The notes: generated by a model from the sequence alone, not told the origin. A stretch of DNA of 52,955 nucleotides from Candidatus Coatesiibacteriota bacterium (GCA_016927185.1 JAFGND010000026.1:1-52955), one strand, 5' to 3'. Counted from the first letter of the stretch, positions 35,609-45,076 are shown. Numbers and translations are program-made.

Positions 35609-36682
35609 ATGTTGAAGAAAACAATTCCTCTGCTTTTAATTATATTGTTTAATCACTCCTGCACAAATATAAAGAAAAGCGATTTTCAAAATATTATCAA
35701 GAATCTTAATCCAATATTGAAAAATATCTCTCAGGATAGCCCTCAGTATGATGAAGATATTTCTTTACCAGAGTTGAATGTAAAAACAATCCCATATGAA
35801 CTGGTATTGGAAAACAGGAAACTTGAAAAACTCAAAGATTTTGCAGACAATGATTCTGTACTTGATATAAAATGGAAAATGCTGAATGACATCAACAATT
35901 CAAGAAAAAAATATAAATTGAAACCTTTAAAACTTAATATTTTAGCTTGTCGCGTTGCCAATATGCATTGCAAAGATATGGTTAATAAAAAGTATTTTTC
36001 CCATTATAGCAAGAATGGATTAAAACCTTATCATAGATGGGGATTGAATGGAGGACTGGATCATATCAGCGAAAATCTGCATTCAAGAGTGCAGAATGTT
36101 CCTTTGCTTACATCGCTTGCTAATATACTATATTACATGAGAACAGGGCACAAGCGTTTTATGGATGAAAAACCTCCTAATGATGGTCACCGAAAAGAAA
36201 TCCTGAACAGCAATCATACTCATGCAGGAATTGGATTTGCAATAAAAGAAAAAGAGTTCAGATATTCAGAATTATATGTTGATAAGTATTTAGAAATAAA
36301 TCCCAATCCCAGTTTCATTCCTCCGGGAAGGATAACAATCAGGGGAAAAGTACTAGAACCTGAGAAATATGGACTATTCCTGGCAGTTGCTTATTATGAC
36401 AAGAAAAACATCTCCCTTCCTGAAAATGTAAGAAATAGCCCCTATCCAGATTTCAGTGAGGTCAAATTAACACAAGTTCCACCATGGAAACTAAAATATG
36501 ATACTATAACAGGAAATTTCGTACTACCTATTACATTCAAGGGAAAAAAATCTGGATATGCATATATACAAATATTCGTGAAAGAAAATCCGAATAAAAT
36601 ACCATATAAACCTGAAAGAACAGTCCAAATAAGCAGTAAGAATTCAATTTGTGCTGGTGGAGTAATAGTAGAATTACCTTAA
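35609..36682 (+). CDS. Exported CAP-domain (SCP/PR-1-like) protein
   Basis: About 357 residues from the ATG at 35609; a GTG at 35582 would add nine residues. The N-terminus MLKKTIPLLLIILFNHSC is a signal sequence, with Cys18 as a possible but atypical lipobox. The CAP domain (about 100-235) has LNDINNSRKKYKLKPLKLN, MVNKKYFSHYSKNG, the glutamate in HISENLHSR and DGHRKEILNSNHTHAGIGFA, giving the His/Glu/Glu/His cavity of the family. The C-terminal 120 residues look like a beta-sandwich (RITIRGKVLEPEKYGLFLAV). CAP proteins bind lipids or metals or act as proteases, and the role here is unknown. The stop shares TTAA with the convergent gene. Confidence 0.72.
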   Translation: MLKKTIPLLLIILFNHSCTNIKKSDFQNIIKNLNPILKNISQDSPQYDEDISLPELNVKTIPYELVLENRKLEKLKDFADNDSVLDIKWKMLNDINNSRKKYKLKPLKLNILACRVANMHCKDMVNKKYFSHYSKNGLKPYHRWGLNGGLDHISENLHSRVQNVPLLTSLANILYYMRTGHKRFMDEKPPNDGHRKEILNSNHTHAGIGFAIKEKEFRYSELYVDKYLEINPNPSFIPPGRITIRGKVLEPEKYGLFLAVAYYDKKNISLPENVRNSPYPDFSEVKLTQVPPWKLKYDTITGNFVLPITFKGKKSGYAYIQIFVKENPNKIPYKPERTVQISSKNSICAGGVIVELP

Positions 36683-37356
36683 TAAGCACCTTTTGCAGTT
36701 ATAACCATGAAAATTGTTTTTATAATAATTAATATATCATACCAGAAGCTCCTGTTCTGTACATAATAAACATCTTTCAGAATTCTCTGCTCGTAACTGC
36801 TATCATTTCTACCTGTTATCTGCCAGTAACCTGTAACGCCTGGTTTTACTTTCAAGACATATTTCTTGTAAATTCCATATCTATGAATTTCCTTAACAAG
36901 TTTTGGTCTAGGACCTACTATACTCATCTCACCTTTCAAGACATTTATTATTTGAGGGATCTCATCAAGTGATGTTTTTCTTAAAAACCTTCCTAGTTTT
37001 GTTAATCTGGGATCTTCCTTCAACTTGGCATTTTCATAGAATTGCTGGCTTAAATCCTTGTCTTTTTTAAGTATCAAATCTGCTTCTTCAACCATGGTTC
37101 TGAATTTAAGCATCTCAAAAAAGCGTTTTTCATCATACCATCTTTTTGATTTGAATATCACTTTGCCAGGAGAATCCCATTTTATTGCTATAGATATAAT
37201 AATAAAAAAAAGTGGAAAAAAAAGCATTCCTGTTAATGCTATTATTATATCTAATACTCTTTTCATGAAATCATAATATGGCCTGTTTCTTAAGCTATTC
37301 TTCAGCAGGTTTTTGTCTATATCTGACTCATGAAGAATCTTCTTGAATTCGTACAT
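36679..37356 (-). CDS. Bacterial sugar transferase (polyprenyl-phosphate phosphoglycosyltransferase)
   Basis: The 225-residue protein has one hydrophobic N-terminal segment (about 34-60, VLDIIIALTGMLFFPLFFIII). A cytoplasmic domain follows with FKSKRWYDEKRFFEMLKFRTM, DPRLTKLGRFLRKTSLDEIPQIINVLKGEMSIVGPRP (given in parts) and KVKPGVTGYWQITGRND. This is the small monotopic PglC-like or WcaJ C-terminal class that transfers a sugar-1-phosphate from UDP-sugar to undecaprenyl phosphate, starting glycan assembly. With wecB at 50449 and the GT4 and GT9 enzymes it suggests a surface polysaccharide. It follows deoC by 7 bases. Confidence 0.9.
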   Translation of the reverse strand: MYEFKKILHESDIDKNLLKNSLRNRPYYDFMKRVLDIIIALTGMLFFPLFFIIISIAIKWDSPGKVIFKSKRWYDEKRFFEMLKFRTMVEEADLILKKDKDLSQQFYENAKLKEDPRLTKLGRFLRKTSLDEIPQIINVLKGEMSIVGPRPKLVKEIHRYGIYKKYVLKVKPGVTGYWQITGRNDSSYEQRILKDVYYVQNRSFWYDILIIIKTIFMVITAKGAY

Positions 37357-37363
37357 GAGAAAA

Positions 37364-38026
37364 CTATTCTGATAACTCGCTTAAAACTTCTTTAGCTGCA
37401 GATAATCCTATTCTAGTTGCCCCAGCTTCAATAAGTTCTAGTACTTGCTTGAGAGTCTTGATACCTGCACTTGCTTTAATATCCATAGATTTCCCGACAG
37501 AAGATCTAATTATCTTTACATCCTCTACAGTTACACCTCTCCCTATAAAACCGGTGCAGGTTTTAACAAAATCAGCACCTCCGTCACTAACTAATCTTGC
37601 TGCTTCCGCAATCTCTTCTACTGACAAAAGACCAGTTTCTATTATGACTTTAAGAATAATATCTCCTGGAAGCAAATTCTTTATTCTTCTAATCTCTGCT
37701 TCAGCTTCCTTCTTTTTGCCACTTTTAAAATAATTCAAATTCAATACAATGTCTAATTCGTCTATTTCGAATTTTAATGCATATGCAATCTCAGATTCTT
37801 TAACATTCATTGGCATGCTTCCAAAAGGGAATCCTGCAACAGTAACCAGTTTAACATTTGATTTCTTAATAATAGGACTTACTATCGGAAGGGCAATAAG
37901 ATGAACACATGCTCCTTTCACATTCATTTCAACAGCTTCTGATGCAAATTTCCTTAGAATTTCATCGGTTGCATCAGGTTTCAATATTGTATAATCAAAG
38001 AACTTTACTAAATCATCTCTTTTCAT
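37364..38026 (-). CDS. deoC: Deoxyribose-phosphate aldolase
   Basis: A 220-residue TIM-barrel aldolase. The Schiff-base lysine is Lys155 in ADFVKTCTGF, and the second active-site lysine is Lys184 in DIKASAGIKT. FDYTILKPDAT near the N-terminus and VAGFPFGSMPMNVKESE are also typical. It splits 2-deoxyribose-5-phosphate into glyceraldehyde-3-phosphate and acetaldehyde. An AAGGAGC site precedes the ATG. It lies between an HD-domain gene and a sugar transferase with gaps of 7-9 bases. Confidence 0.95.
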   Translation of the reverse strand: MKRDDLVKFFDYTILKPDATDEILRKFASEAVEMNVKGACVHLIALPIVSPIIKKSNVKLVTVAGFPFGSMPMNVKESEIAYALKFEIDELDIVLNLNYFKSGKKKEAEAEIRRIKNLLPGDIILKVIIETGLLSVEEIAEAARLVSDGGADFVKTCTGFIGRGVTVEDVKIIRSSVGKSMDIKASAGIKTLKQVLELIEAGATRIGLSAAKEVLSELSE

Positions 38027-38035
38027 TTCTGCTCC

Positions 38036-38506
38036 TTATTTGATATTGTATCTCAATAAATCTGCTATTTTATGCAACCTTTTTTTACAGGATGGTTTAT
38101 CTGACATATATCCAAGTATATATGAATTGAAAACATCCACATCTTTTACAAATTCCGATAACCTATCATCATCTTCAACATCTTTGTTGCTATGATTAAA
38201 GATGGCGTATGAAATCTTTGATAAATCTTCCTCCTTGATTTTATCAAAAAGGATCTCTTTTATCAATATGGAACCAGTTTCAGCATGGTTTTCGTTTTTG
38301 CATGTCATTATTCGACCAATATCATGAAACAAACATGTGATTTGAGAAATTTCATCATCCAAATCATATTTATCAGAAAGTATTCTTGCTAGCATGCATG
38401 CATTTATTGCATGAACCAGCTCAAAGGCTGGAGGGAAAGCAGTTCCAACATCATTACTATGTTCTTTCCATATATTCAAAAAAATGTTTAAAATATCTTC
38501 TTGCAT
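38036..38506 (-). CDS. HD-domain phosphohydrolase-like protein
   Basis: A 156-residue protein with the HD metal motif: His32 (VHAINACMLARIL), His61-Asp62 in CLFHDIGRIM, and His74. The pattern H...HD...H matches small HD hydrolases that act on nucleotides or nucleic acids. A final Asp in FVKDVDVFNSYIL would be the fourth ligand. The substrate is unknown; deoC directly downstream hints at deoxynucleoside metabolism. It is transcribed divergently from the GT9 gene across a short gap. Confidence 0.75.
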   Translation of the reverse strand: MQEDILNIFLNIWKEHSNDVGTAFPPAFELVHAINACMLARILSDKYDLDDEISQITCLFHDIGRIMTCKNENHAETGSILIKEILFDKIKEEDLSKISYAIFNHSNKDVEDDDRLSEFVKDVDVFNSYILGYMSDKPSCKKRLHKIADLLRYNIK

Positions 38507-38544
38507 TTTTTCTTCATGATAAAATCCAAACTCTGATTTTGAAT

Positions 38545-39567
38545 ATGCATTCGATGGTCAAGGATTTTTCAAACCCAGCAGCTATTCTTTTTTTTGGAGC
38601 AGGTGCTGGAAACTTTATTATGACTACATCGATGATAGATTCACTGAAGGAAATATATGATCTTCATATTTTCTTCAAACAAGAACACGTATATAATCTG
38701 GCTTCTATTCATTATGACAATATCCATAGATTTTCACTGGGAAAAACATTTGACTTGAAAGATTTTCTAGTAATCAGAAAAAAAATTCGAACAATAAATG
38801 CAAAAGTATTCATAACAACTTTTCAAGATCCCAGAAGGATTCTCCTTCTCTATGCTTATAGTGCATTCATTCCTAGAATAGTCTCTGGTTACGACCACTA
38901 TAATAGAGTAAAAAATGAGAAAACACCATCTCATGAACTGGATAGGTATAACTGGGTTCTTAAAGATCTTGATATTACTATAAAAAAACAAGTGCCAAAT
39001 ATCTCAAACTGGAACTGGGAAAAATTTGAATGGAAATTCAACTTCCCAATGGAAGATTCTATAATTTTTCATATTGGACCATCTGCCGAGGAAGCTAATA
39101 TTTCAAAAAATATCCCTCCTGATCTTATAGTCAGTATAATAAATGAGATACCTGCTGATGTAAGGGAAAAAGTGATAATAGGCATAGGAAGCTCCCATGA
39201 AAAAAAGATAGTGCAAGAAGTAAAGACAAAGACAGGTTCAAAAATCAATACACTTTCTGGTATGCTTAACATATCACAATTGTGTTATTTGATAAGCAAA
39301 TCAAGATTGATTGTAACAAGTGATTCAGCTCCTATGCATTTTGCATTAGCATTGCAGAAAAAGGTATTAGCTCTTTTCGGACCTACAGACTATAGAGTAA
39401 CAGGTCCATATGGCAGCAGGAATAATTACTTAGTTCTGACTTCAAATATGAATTGCAGTCCTTGTGCAAAATATGGGCGTATTAGTTGCAAGGAAAACGC
39501 TAAATGTATGGAAGCATTCGATAAAAATGAGGTTTTAAAGTCCTTCTTTAACCTTCTTGATCGTTGA
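38545..39567 (+). CDS. Glycosyltransferase family 9 (heptosyltransferase-like)
   Basis: About 340 residues from the ATG at 38545; an alternative ATG lies at 38554, and a reading from 38386 would overlap the divergent HD gene. The start AAILFFGAGAGNFIMTTSMIDSLKEIY is the GT9 N-terminal loop. LIVTSDSAPMHFALALQKKVLALFGPTD is the donor-binding signature. A Cys-rich end (NCSPC...CKENAKCM) is typical of heptosyltransferases. It probably adds a heptose or similar sugar to a lipopolysaccharide core or glycolipid. Its last 20 bases overlap the end of the convergent HprK-like gene. Confidence 0.85.
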   Translation: MHSMVKDFSNPAAILFFGAGAGNFIMTTSMIDSLKEIYDLHIFFKQEHVYNLASIHYDNIHRFSLGKTFDLKDFLVIRKKIRTINAKVFITTFQDPRRILLLYAYSAFIPRIVSGYDHYNRVKNEKTPSHELDRYNWVLKDLDITIKKQVPNISNWNWEKFEWKFNFPMEDSIIFHIGPSAEEANISKNIPPDLIVSIINEIPADVREKVIIGIGSSHEKKIVQEVKTKTGSKINTLSGMLNISQLCYLISKSRLIVTSDSAPMHFALALQKKVLALFGPTDYRVTGPYGSRNNYLVLTSNMNCSPCAKYGRISCKENAKCMEAFDKNEVLKSFFNLLDR

Positions 39568-40459
39568 CAAGGCATTTCATAGAGCCAGATAAGTCAAATT
39601 CAAGATCATAATTCAGAATATTTTCTAAGAGAGCAGGCAGATTTTTGAATATCTCTTTTCTAAGTGTTTTATAATCATGAACATATGGAATGCAGGGAAG
39701 CATTCGCTGCAACGTCTCCGTCAATCTCAGCTTGTTTTTCCTGTTTTGCCTTGATTGAACAAGAGAAAATGATGCTGAGAGTGGAAAATCCCTTAGTGAA
39801 TTTTTTCTTGAAAAATCCTTTCTCCTTTCTCCAGATATATATGGAACAGAGCAGACCCTGATTGTGTTGCCTTGAGGTAAGATCATATTCATCTCATCAC
39901 TCATCAATTCGAAATCATCCAACATCGCACTAGCTGTACTTTTACCTGCACCTGAAGGTCCATACAACAAATAGGATTTCTCATCTTTTGCAACTCCAAG
40001 AGAATGGATAAGAAAACCTCCATTCTGATTTGCAAGCCAGGCTCCTGAAATCTGAAGTATATTCTGCAAAGTAACATCCCAGAGATTCTTATCTATTAAA
40101 TTCAATAAAAAAATCCCTTTATTCCCTTTTACTCCACCGCAGAAAAACTGAGAAGATATCAAATATCTTTCATTCAATTCAAATCCCTTATATCCCATTT
40201 TTTCATTTTCTTTCGGTAAAGCAAGGAAGAATTCTTCGTTAAAAGTTTTTTCAATAATTATCAGCTCCAGATCTGCTGGTTTTTGTTCATAAATGAAATC
40301 ACTATAATATTTTTCAGCAACTTCTAAGAAAAATGATTTCATACCAACAAGCTTTATGAAGAAATCCCCTGTCCTTATTGTAATACTGTTTGAGTTTTCT
40401 ACCCCAATAGAATCACTGTTAATTAAACTATCCAGTTTAAAGAAAATATCTTTATTCAT
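39548..40459 (-). CDS. HprK-like P-loop kinase of unknown substrate
   Basis: The 303-residue protein has no membrane helix. GPSGAGKST (167-175) is a Walker A loop resembling HPr kinase/phosphorylase, followed by LMSDEMN (186-192) at the second acidic position. The N-terminal half (LVGMKSFFLEVAEKYYSDF) resembles the uncharacterised domain found ahead of such kinases in peptide-modification clusters. Family knowledge: HprK relatives phosphorylate serine on a protein or small molecule. The usual partner PqqD/asparagine-synthase genes are not nearby. It is the last gene of the 45076-39548 operon and overlaps its upstream neighbour by 8 bases. Confidence 0.6.
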   Translation of the reverse strand: MNKDIFFKLDSLINSDSIGVENSNSITIRTGDFFIKLVGMKSFFLEVAEKYYSDFIYEQKPADLELIIIEKTFNEEFFLALPKENEKMGYKGFELNERYLISSQFFCGGVKGNKGIFLLNLIDKNLWDVTLQNILQISGAWLANQNGGFLIHSLGVAKDEKSYLLYGPSGAGKSTASAMLDDFELMSDEMNMILPQGNTIRVCSVPYISGERRKDFSRKNSLRDFPLSASFSLVQSRQNRKNKLRLTETLQRMLPCIPYVHDYKTLRKEIFKNLPALLENILNYDLEFDLSGSMKCLVNDQEG

Positions 40460-42479
40460 TTTTAATCAGAAATACTCCTTGTTTTCTTCTAATATTCGTT
40501 TGAAAAAGCAATGTCCTGAAGTCATGATAGTCCTTTTTTCCAATCAACGATGACATTCTTTTGAAATTATCATTATAGATGAGATTACCATTATTATCCA
40601 GAATACAGTCTTGTTTGAAGGAGTTTACACCTTTTGTCAGTCTGAACGATTGAGGCAGACCAAGAAACTTATAGCCAGGTGGGGGTACTATACTCAGTCT
40701 TATACTCTGCTCATATTTATTTGTATAGAATATAGGGAAGAATCTGTCTTCCCTTAAAACAGATGATAATGATAACAAATATAGTGGTAATTTCATGAAA
40801 AGAATCTTTCCTTCGGTATTTCTTAATATCAAGGGTGAAGAAAATGAAACTGAAATTATTAGTTGATCTGATTTATAGCTGTTTCCCTCAATACTAAAAC
40901 TGTCTATCTGGACATTAGACAATTCATCACTTAAGAAGTCATGCAGAAGTACACTTTTATATGCTTCATCAAATCTCTTTATATTCCTGTTTTGAATTGC
41001 TATATTTCCAGACAAGATTATCTTCAGTTTTCCTTTTGAAGGTTTGCCAAGCTCTATTCTCATATCTACATCCATTAATTCCGGTTTGTCATCAGGAATA
41101 CTTATAATAGACTTTCTTCTTATTGATAAGGCTTTGCTACCCATAAGAAAACCTGGTAATTGTGAGAAGTGCCTGTCAATTTCATTTATATATACATAAT
41201 AATCTTTTTCTCCAATTCTGAGGAAGACTACAGGATATAATAATTCAGCAAGGGTATGAATATCTTCCCTGAAATTCACTTCATTTCTCGATGCTACTAA
41301 AAGAAAATCTATATCAGTGAATCCACTATTCCTTAAAAGTGAATAATAAAGAAATGCTGCATCCATTCTCAATAAATATCTTGAATGTCTTATCTTCTCA
41401 TATTTACGAGGCAAAAAACCATATTCAGCAGGAGAAATATTCAATATGGAATACCTTATCAGCAAATCATAGTATAAATCCCTTGCTGTAGAAATATCTG
41501 AAAGAGTCCTTTTCCTGAAATCCTTTCTTAAAGTTGCTGAATCTGGAAGCATATTTTCAAGTTTCTGCATATAATCTATTGCTATACTATTCCAATTTTC
41601 ATTAAGTGATACTTTTAATTCCGGAGATATATAGTTTAAAGGAGGAGATTGCGATTCAGGAACAATAGCTTTCCTTTTCTCTATACTCCATGAATACTTG
41701 TTTCTCTTTCTGCTAGCAGTAATTGGAGGAGAATGAAATTGGTTTATAGAATAGTTTTCTGGCAATGTTAGTGTTACTGTTTTCCTGTAAATTGGTTCTG
41801 TATACTGAAATTGATGGCTAATTAGAAACGGTTTTTCAGCAGAATTATATTTGCATTTCAAGGTATAACTGAAAAACAGCACATTATTTTTACTTGATAG
41901 AGGCATAAAAAACCTTAGAATTCTGATTTTATTATCAGGATAATTGGATGCAGTTAATTTTGTTATAGCATTATCATTCGTATTTATAACAGTACCATTA
42001 GGAGTTACTGTTAATGCAAAATGAAGTTTTATCTCATCTGAACTATTGTAAATGATTTCCTGATTTCCTGCTTTTTCTCCCCCCTTGGGAGATAATATTT
42101 TTATCAACTTGATAACTTCCCTTTCATAAATACTATCATTTATTACTTTGTAATTTTCTTCCCAGTATAGATAAATAAAATTGTCATCTGATCTGATAAT
42201 ATCTTCAGAATCTTTTTTCCTAAGATACTTCATGGCATAATGCTTTATCTGATTTACATTCTCAGTTCCCTCAAATTGCCTGTAAGCTGAAAAAGAAATC
42301 TGTAAAATCTCTCTGAGATTAATTTCCAACATCTTGTTATGAGGCATTGCATTGAAGAATATTTTTTCATTAGTTATCTGCCTTATCTCTCCAGAATACT
42401 CCTCACCATTAACCAAATATAGTTTATCTGAATAGTAAATACTTATATAACTTAGTAACAAAAGAAGTATTTTTCTCAT
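40452..42479 (-). CDS. Exported DUF3857/transglutaminase-like paralogue with a lost catalytic triad
   Basis: The 675-residue protein has a signal peptide (MRKILLLLLSYISIYYS), an N-terminal SH3-like or 'NGxxYxGEI' strand region, a DUF3857-like beta domain (about 110-280) and a transglutaminase-like fold (about 330-435). Aligned by eye with the neighbour at 42476-44548, the Cys/His/Asp triad positions are Arg371, Tyr415 and Tyr430, while surrounding residues such as LL.xxG and the KxYY strand are kept. It therefore looks like a pseudoenzyme that may bind or regulate the active copy. The two genes overlap by 4 bases (ATGA), so stoichiometric translation is likely. Confidence 0.65.
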   Translation of the reverse strand: MRKILLLLLSYISIYYSDKLYLVNGEEYSGEIRQITNEKIFFNAMPHNKMLEINLREILQISFSAYRQFEGTENVNQIKHYAMKYLRKKDSEDIIRSDDNFIYLYWEENYKVINDSIYEREVIKLIKILSPKGGEKAGNQEIIYNSSDEIKLHFALTVTPNGTVINTNDNAITKLTASNYPDNKIRILRFFMPLSSKNNVLFFSYTLKCKYNSAEKPFLISHQFQYTEPIYRKTVTLTLPENYSINQFHSPPITASRKRNKYSWSIEKRKAIVPESQSPPLNYISPELKVSLNENWNSIAIDYMQKLENMLPDSATLRKDFRKRTLSDISTARDLYYDLLIRYSILNISPAEYGFLPRKYEKIRHSRYLLRMDAAFLYYSLLRNSGFTDIDFLLVASRNEVNFREDIHTLAELLYPVVFLRIGEKDYYVYINEIDRHFSQLPGFLMGSKALSIRRKSIISIPDDKPELMDVDMRIELGKPSKGKLKIILSGNIAIQNRNIKRFDEAYKSVLLHDFLSDELSNVQIDSFSIEGNSYKSDQLIISVSFSSPLILRNTEGKILFMKLPLYLLSLSSVLREDRFFPIFYTNKYEQSIRLSIVPPPGYKFLGLPQSFRLTKGVNSFKQDCILDNNGNLIYNDNFKRMSSLIGKKDYHDFRTLLFQTNIRRKQGVFLIKNE

Positions 42480-44548
42480 TCTTCAAACTCAAGAATTATT
42501 TGTTCTCTCGTAAAAGTTATTATTTCAAACAATTTAAGTTTGAACTCATTGAATTTTTCCACTGGGATAAGTCTGCTTTTTCTTATATATTCATCTTTGA
42601 ATACTATGTCTTTTCCATTTATGCTGTAGGAGCCTGAATAACTGAAAAAAGGATTTTCTATTTTGATACTAGCTGGAATATAAATGATTCTCATGTTTGA
42701 TGGCAGATTATAACAAAATGAATTAGATGAATATTTTGTATCCTGAAAAAACAATGGATTCATTCTGTTTTTATATTTCAATGCGGTGAATTCGGGAATA
42801 ATTTCTTCCAGATTAAAAGCGAAGAATTTATCATTAATAGCTCCAAGATTATACAGTATATATTCTTGTTTTATTTCCAGATTCCCTTTCAAGTCATAAA
42901 GATGTTTAAAATCAATGTTATTCAGATTAGATCCTGGATAACGCTTAGAAAGTTCTCCTTCAAAAATCTCTTCTATCTCTGAATTTTTCCTTGGAGAATA
43001 AAGATTTCTCAGTTTAGCAGCAGTAGAACCATTTGCTATTGTTTTGATTTCCAGCCTTGCTGTCTGTGGGCTTAAAATGCTTATTGTACCTTGCTGAAGA
43101 AAGGAATTATCTTTTGGATCTGGAACAGGAATTCTACTGAGCTTTCCTTCCATAATATCCATTGAATTTGATCCATAATTTATATAATCGAAATAAGGAA
43201 AATTGTAATGAATGCTTGAGGGATCCAGATAATATTCTTTGTCATTTATATAGCATTTTACAATAGCATGATTCCCATCAAGGCAGGGAATATCATCTAT
43301 CTGCTTTCTCTGATCATTAGTCATCAATATTATTGGATTGGATTTTATCCCTATTACCTTAAGTAATGCAGAGAACAAGATTGATTTGTCTATGCAATCT
43401 CCATATCCATTACTTAAAGTATTCTCTGCAGAATGTCCTGAAAAAGATGAACTTATGCTTTCCTTTAAAGAAATATATCTTACATTCCTTTGCATAAAAA
43501 TATATAGTAGATTCACTTTATCTTCTTCTGTCAAACCTGAAGCTGTAATTAATCTTGCCTGTTCAATTATTTTAGGAGTTGTTTCAAGTCTCTTGTTTAG
43601 AAACTTCGCATACCATTTAAATACTCTATCCCAGCTATCTACTGTTGTTGCATAAACAAAAGGTAGTGTGTCATAGTAAGGTGGACTTTCAGGTTCAAAT
43701 TCAATTGGAATCAAATCATGCAATGTCCATGTATAGGAAATTGAATTATCATTGTTTGAAATTAAAGGGTCAGGATTTGATTTGAAATTCCTTGTACTAT
43801 ATTTAAAAAAAGCATTCTTAGGCACTTCAATAGAAAAACTGTGACTGCCTGTTGGGAATCTATCATAAAACGAATGTTTCGGGAAAAAAAACTCCTTATT
43901 GAATGGTGTATGTTCATATTTTTCATATGTATAGTCTATAAGTGATCCAATACAAACACCAGGGAATATCAGGTTAAGCTTGACATATCTATCAATTGAT
44001 TTTTTGTCCGAAGATATACTTGTGAATATATCATCATCAGAAAGTAATACAACTGAAGCATCTGGCAAAATAACCCTAGCTCCCAATATCTTGATGTTTG
44101 ATCTTGCTTCATCAAACTCAAGAGATACCCTATTTCCTTTCAATGAAGAAATTGAGTTTAGTCTGTAACAGATGTGTCCTGATGTTTTCCTGTGTCCATT
44201 TGAAAGAAGTGTTTGTTTCAAATCATATTCAACAACTGAAAATCTATATCCAGGAAACCTTTTATTCAGATTATTTCCATTTTCTATAAGGTTTTTCGCA
44301 TCCTTGAAAACGAATTTCTCTTTGGATAAATACGGAGAATACTGATATCTGAAGAGGATTTCTTTGACTTCACTTCTCATATAAGTCTTTCCATTGCTCA
44401 AGATTATTTTATTCTCCTTGAATAAGGGAGGCAATGAATCTATTAATGAAGTATCATTAGTGAAAAAAATCTTGTAAAGATTCGCCTCCAAAAAGGAGAC
44501 ATTTAAAACGGATGCTAATATGAAAGTGATAGATAGAAAGTATCTCAA
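42476..44548 (-). CDS. Exported DUF3857/transglutaminase-core protein (active-looking)
   Basis: The 690-residue protein has a signal peptide (about 1-22), a short N-terminal strand domain, and a DUF3857 beta domain (about 110-290, including GARVILPDASVVLLSDDDI). The transglutaminase fold has an intact triad: Cys385 in GYGDCIDKSILF, His427 in DGNHAIV and Asp442 in YYLDPSS. A C-terminal beta domain follows. The enzyme would act outside the cytoplasmic membrane, either cross-linking or cleaving amide bonds; many bacterial members are proteases. The start is TTG at 44548, directly adjoining the upstream stop. Substrate unknown. Confidence 0.78.
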   Translation of the reverse strand: MRYFLSITFILASVLNVSFLEANLYKIFFTNDTSLIDSLPPLFKENKIILSNGKTYMRSEVKEILFRYQYSPYLSKEKFVFKDAKNLIENGNNLNKRFPGYRFSVVEYDLKQTLLSNGHRKTSGHICYRLNSISSLKGNRVSLEFDEARSNIKILGARVILPDASVVLLSDDDIFTSISSDKKSIDRYVKLNLIFPGVCIGSLIDYTYEKYEHTPFNKEFFFPKHSFYDRFPTGSHSFSIEVPKNAFFKYSTRNFKSNPDPLISNNDNSISYTWTLHDLIPIEFEPESPPYYDTLPFVYATTVDSWDRVFKWYAKFLNKRLETTPKIIEQARLITASGLTEEDKVNLLYIFMQRNVRYISLKESISSSFSGHSAENTLSNGYGDCIDKSILFSALLKVIGIKSNPIILMTNDQRKQIDDIPCLDGNHAIVKCYINDKEYYLDPSSIHYNFPYFDYINYGSNSMDIMEGKLSRIPVPDPKDNSFLQQGTISILSPQTARLEIKTIANGSTAAKLRNLYSPRKNSEIEEIFEGELSKRYPGSNLNNIDFKHLYDLKGNLEIKQEYILYNLGAINDKFFAFNLEEIIPEFTALKYKNRMNPLFFQDTKYSSNSFCYNLPSNMRIIYIPASIKIENPFFSYSGSYSINGKDIVFKDEYIRKSRLIPVEKFNEFKLKLFEIITFTREQIILEFEE

Positions 44549-45076
44549 TTACTTATTCTGATTTTCAAGCCATTCCTGTTCTTTTACTTCTTTTCCATCA
44601 ATAAAATAATAAACAACTTCCTCCTCACCTTCCTTGTCATAAACCTTCCATATACCGTGTTTATTACCTTCCTTATAAGAACCTGTCATACTCAAAACTC
44701 CATTATCCCACCAATATGTTGTTTCTCCCTCAAGTCTTCCGTTCTTATAGGTTTCAACATATTCAACTTGTCCATTTCCAAACAAAACTTTTAGTTCACC
44801 ATTACCATCTTTGATATTGCATAATTCACTACCATCAGGATTATAGGATGTGGCTTTTGCAAGGTAATTTTTGCTATCCTTCTTCTCTAATTTCATTATC
44901 AGTCTCTTCTTACCATCTTCGAAATAGCCTGCAATTACAAGATAATTTCCCATCTGTCCCTCAAATACCCTCTTTGCTTTCTTGTTTGGCCATTCTTCAA
45001 GTATCTGCTTTCCAGCTGCGGAAAGCGAGGAACAAGCATAAGCAATGCAAATAAAAAGCAATAAGAACTTATTCAT
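44549..45076 (-). CDS. Exported MORN-repeat protein
   Basis: About 175 residues from the ATG at 45076, which follows AAGGAGATATTG; an adjacent TTG at 45079 is less likely. It has a signal peptide (MNKFLLLFICIAYACSSLSA). Several MORN/YwqK-like repeats follow: YFEDGKKRLIMKLE, YKNGRLEGETTYWWDNGVL, GSYKEGNKHGIWKVYD and YYFIDGKEV. Such repeats form an extended beta-hairpin sheet used in binding. No toxin partner is apparent. It leads the operon with the two transglutaminase-like proteins and the HprK-like kinase. A CTTGACA hexamer lies about 50 bases upstream (45131-45126). Confidence 0.7.
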   Translation of the reverse strand: MNKFLLLFICIAYACSSLSAAGKQILEEWPNKKAKRVFEGQMGNYLVIAGYFEDGKKRLIMKLEKKDSKNYLAKATSYNPDGSELCNIKDGNGELKVLFGNGQVEYVETYKNGRLEGETTYWWDNGVLSMTGSYKEGNKHGIWKVYDKEGEEEVVYYFIDGKEVKEQEWLENQNK

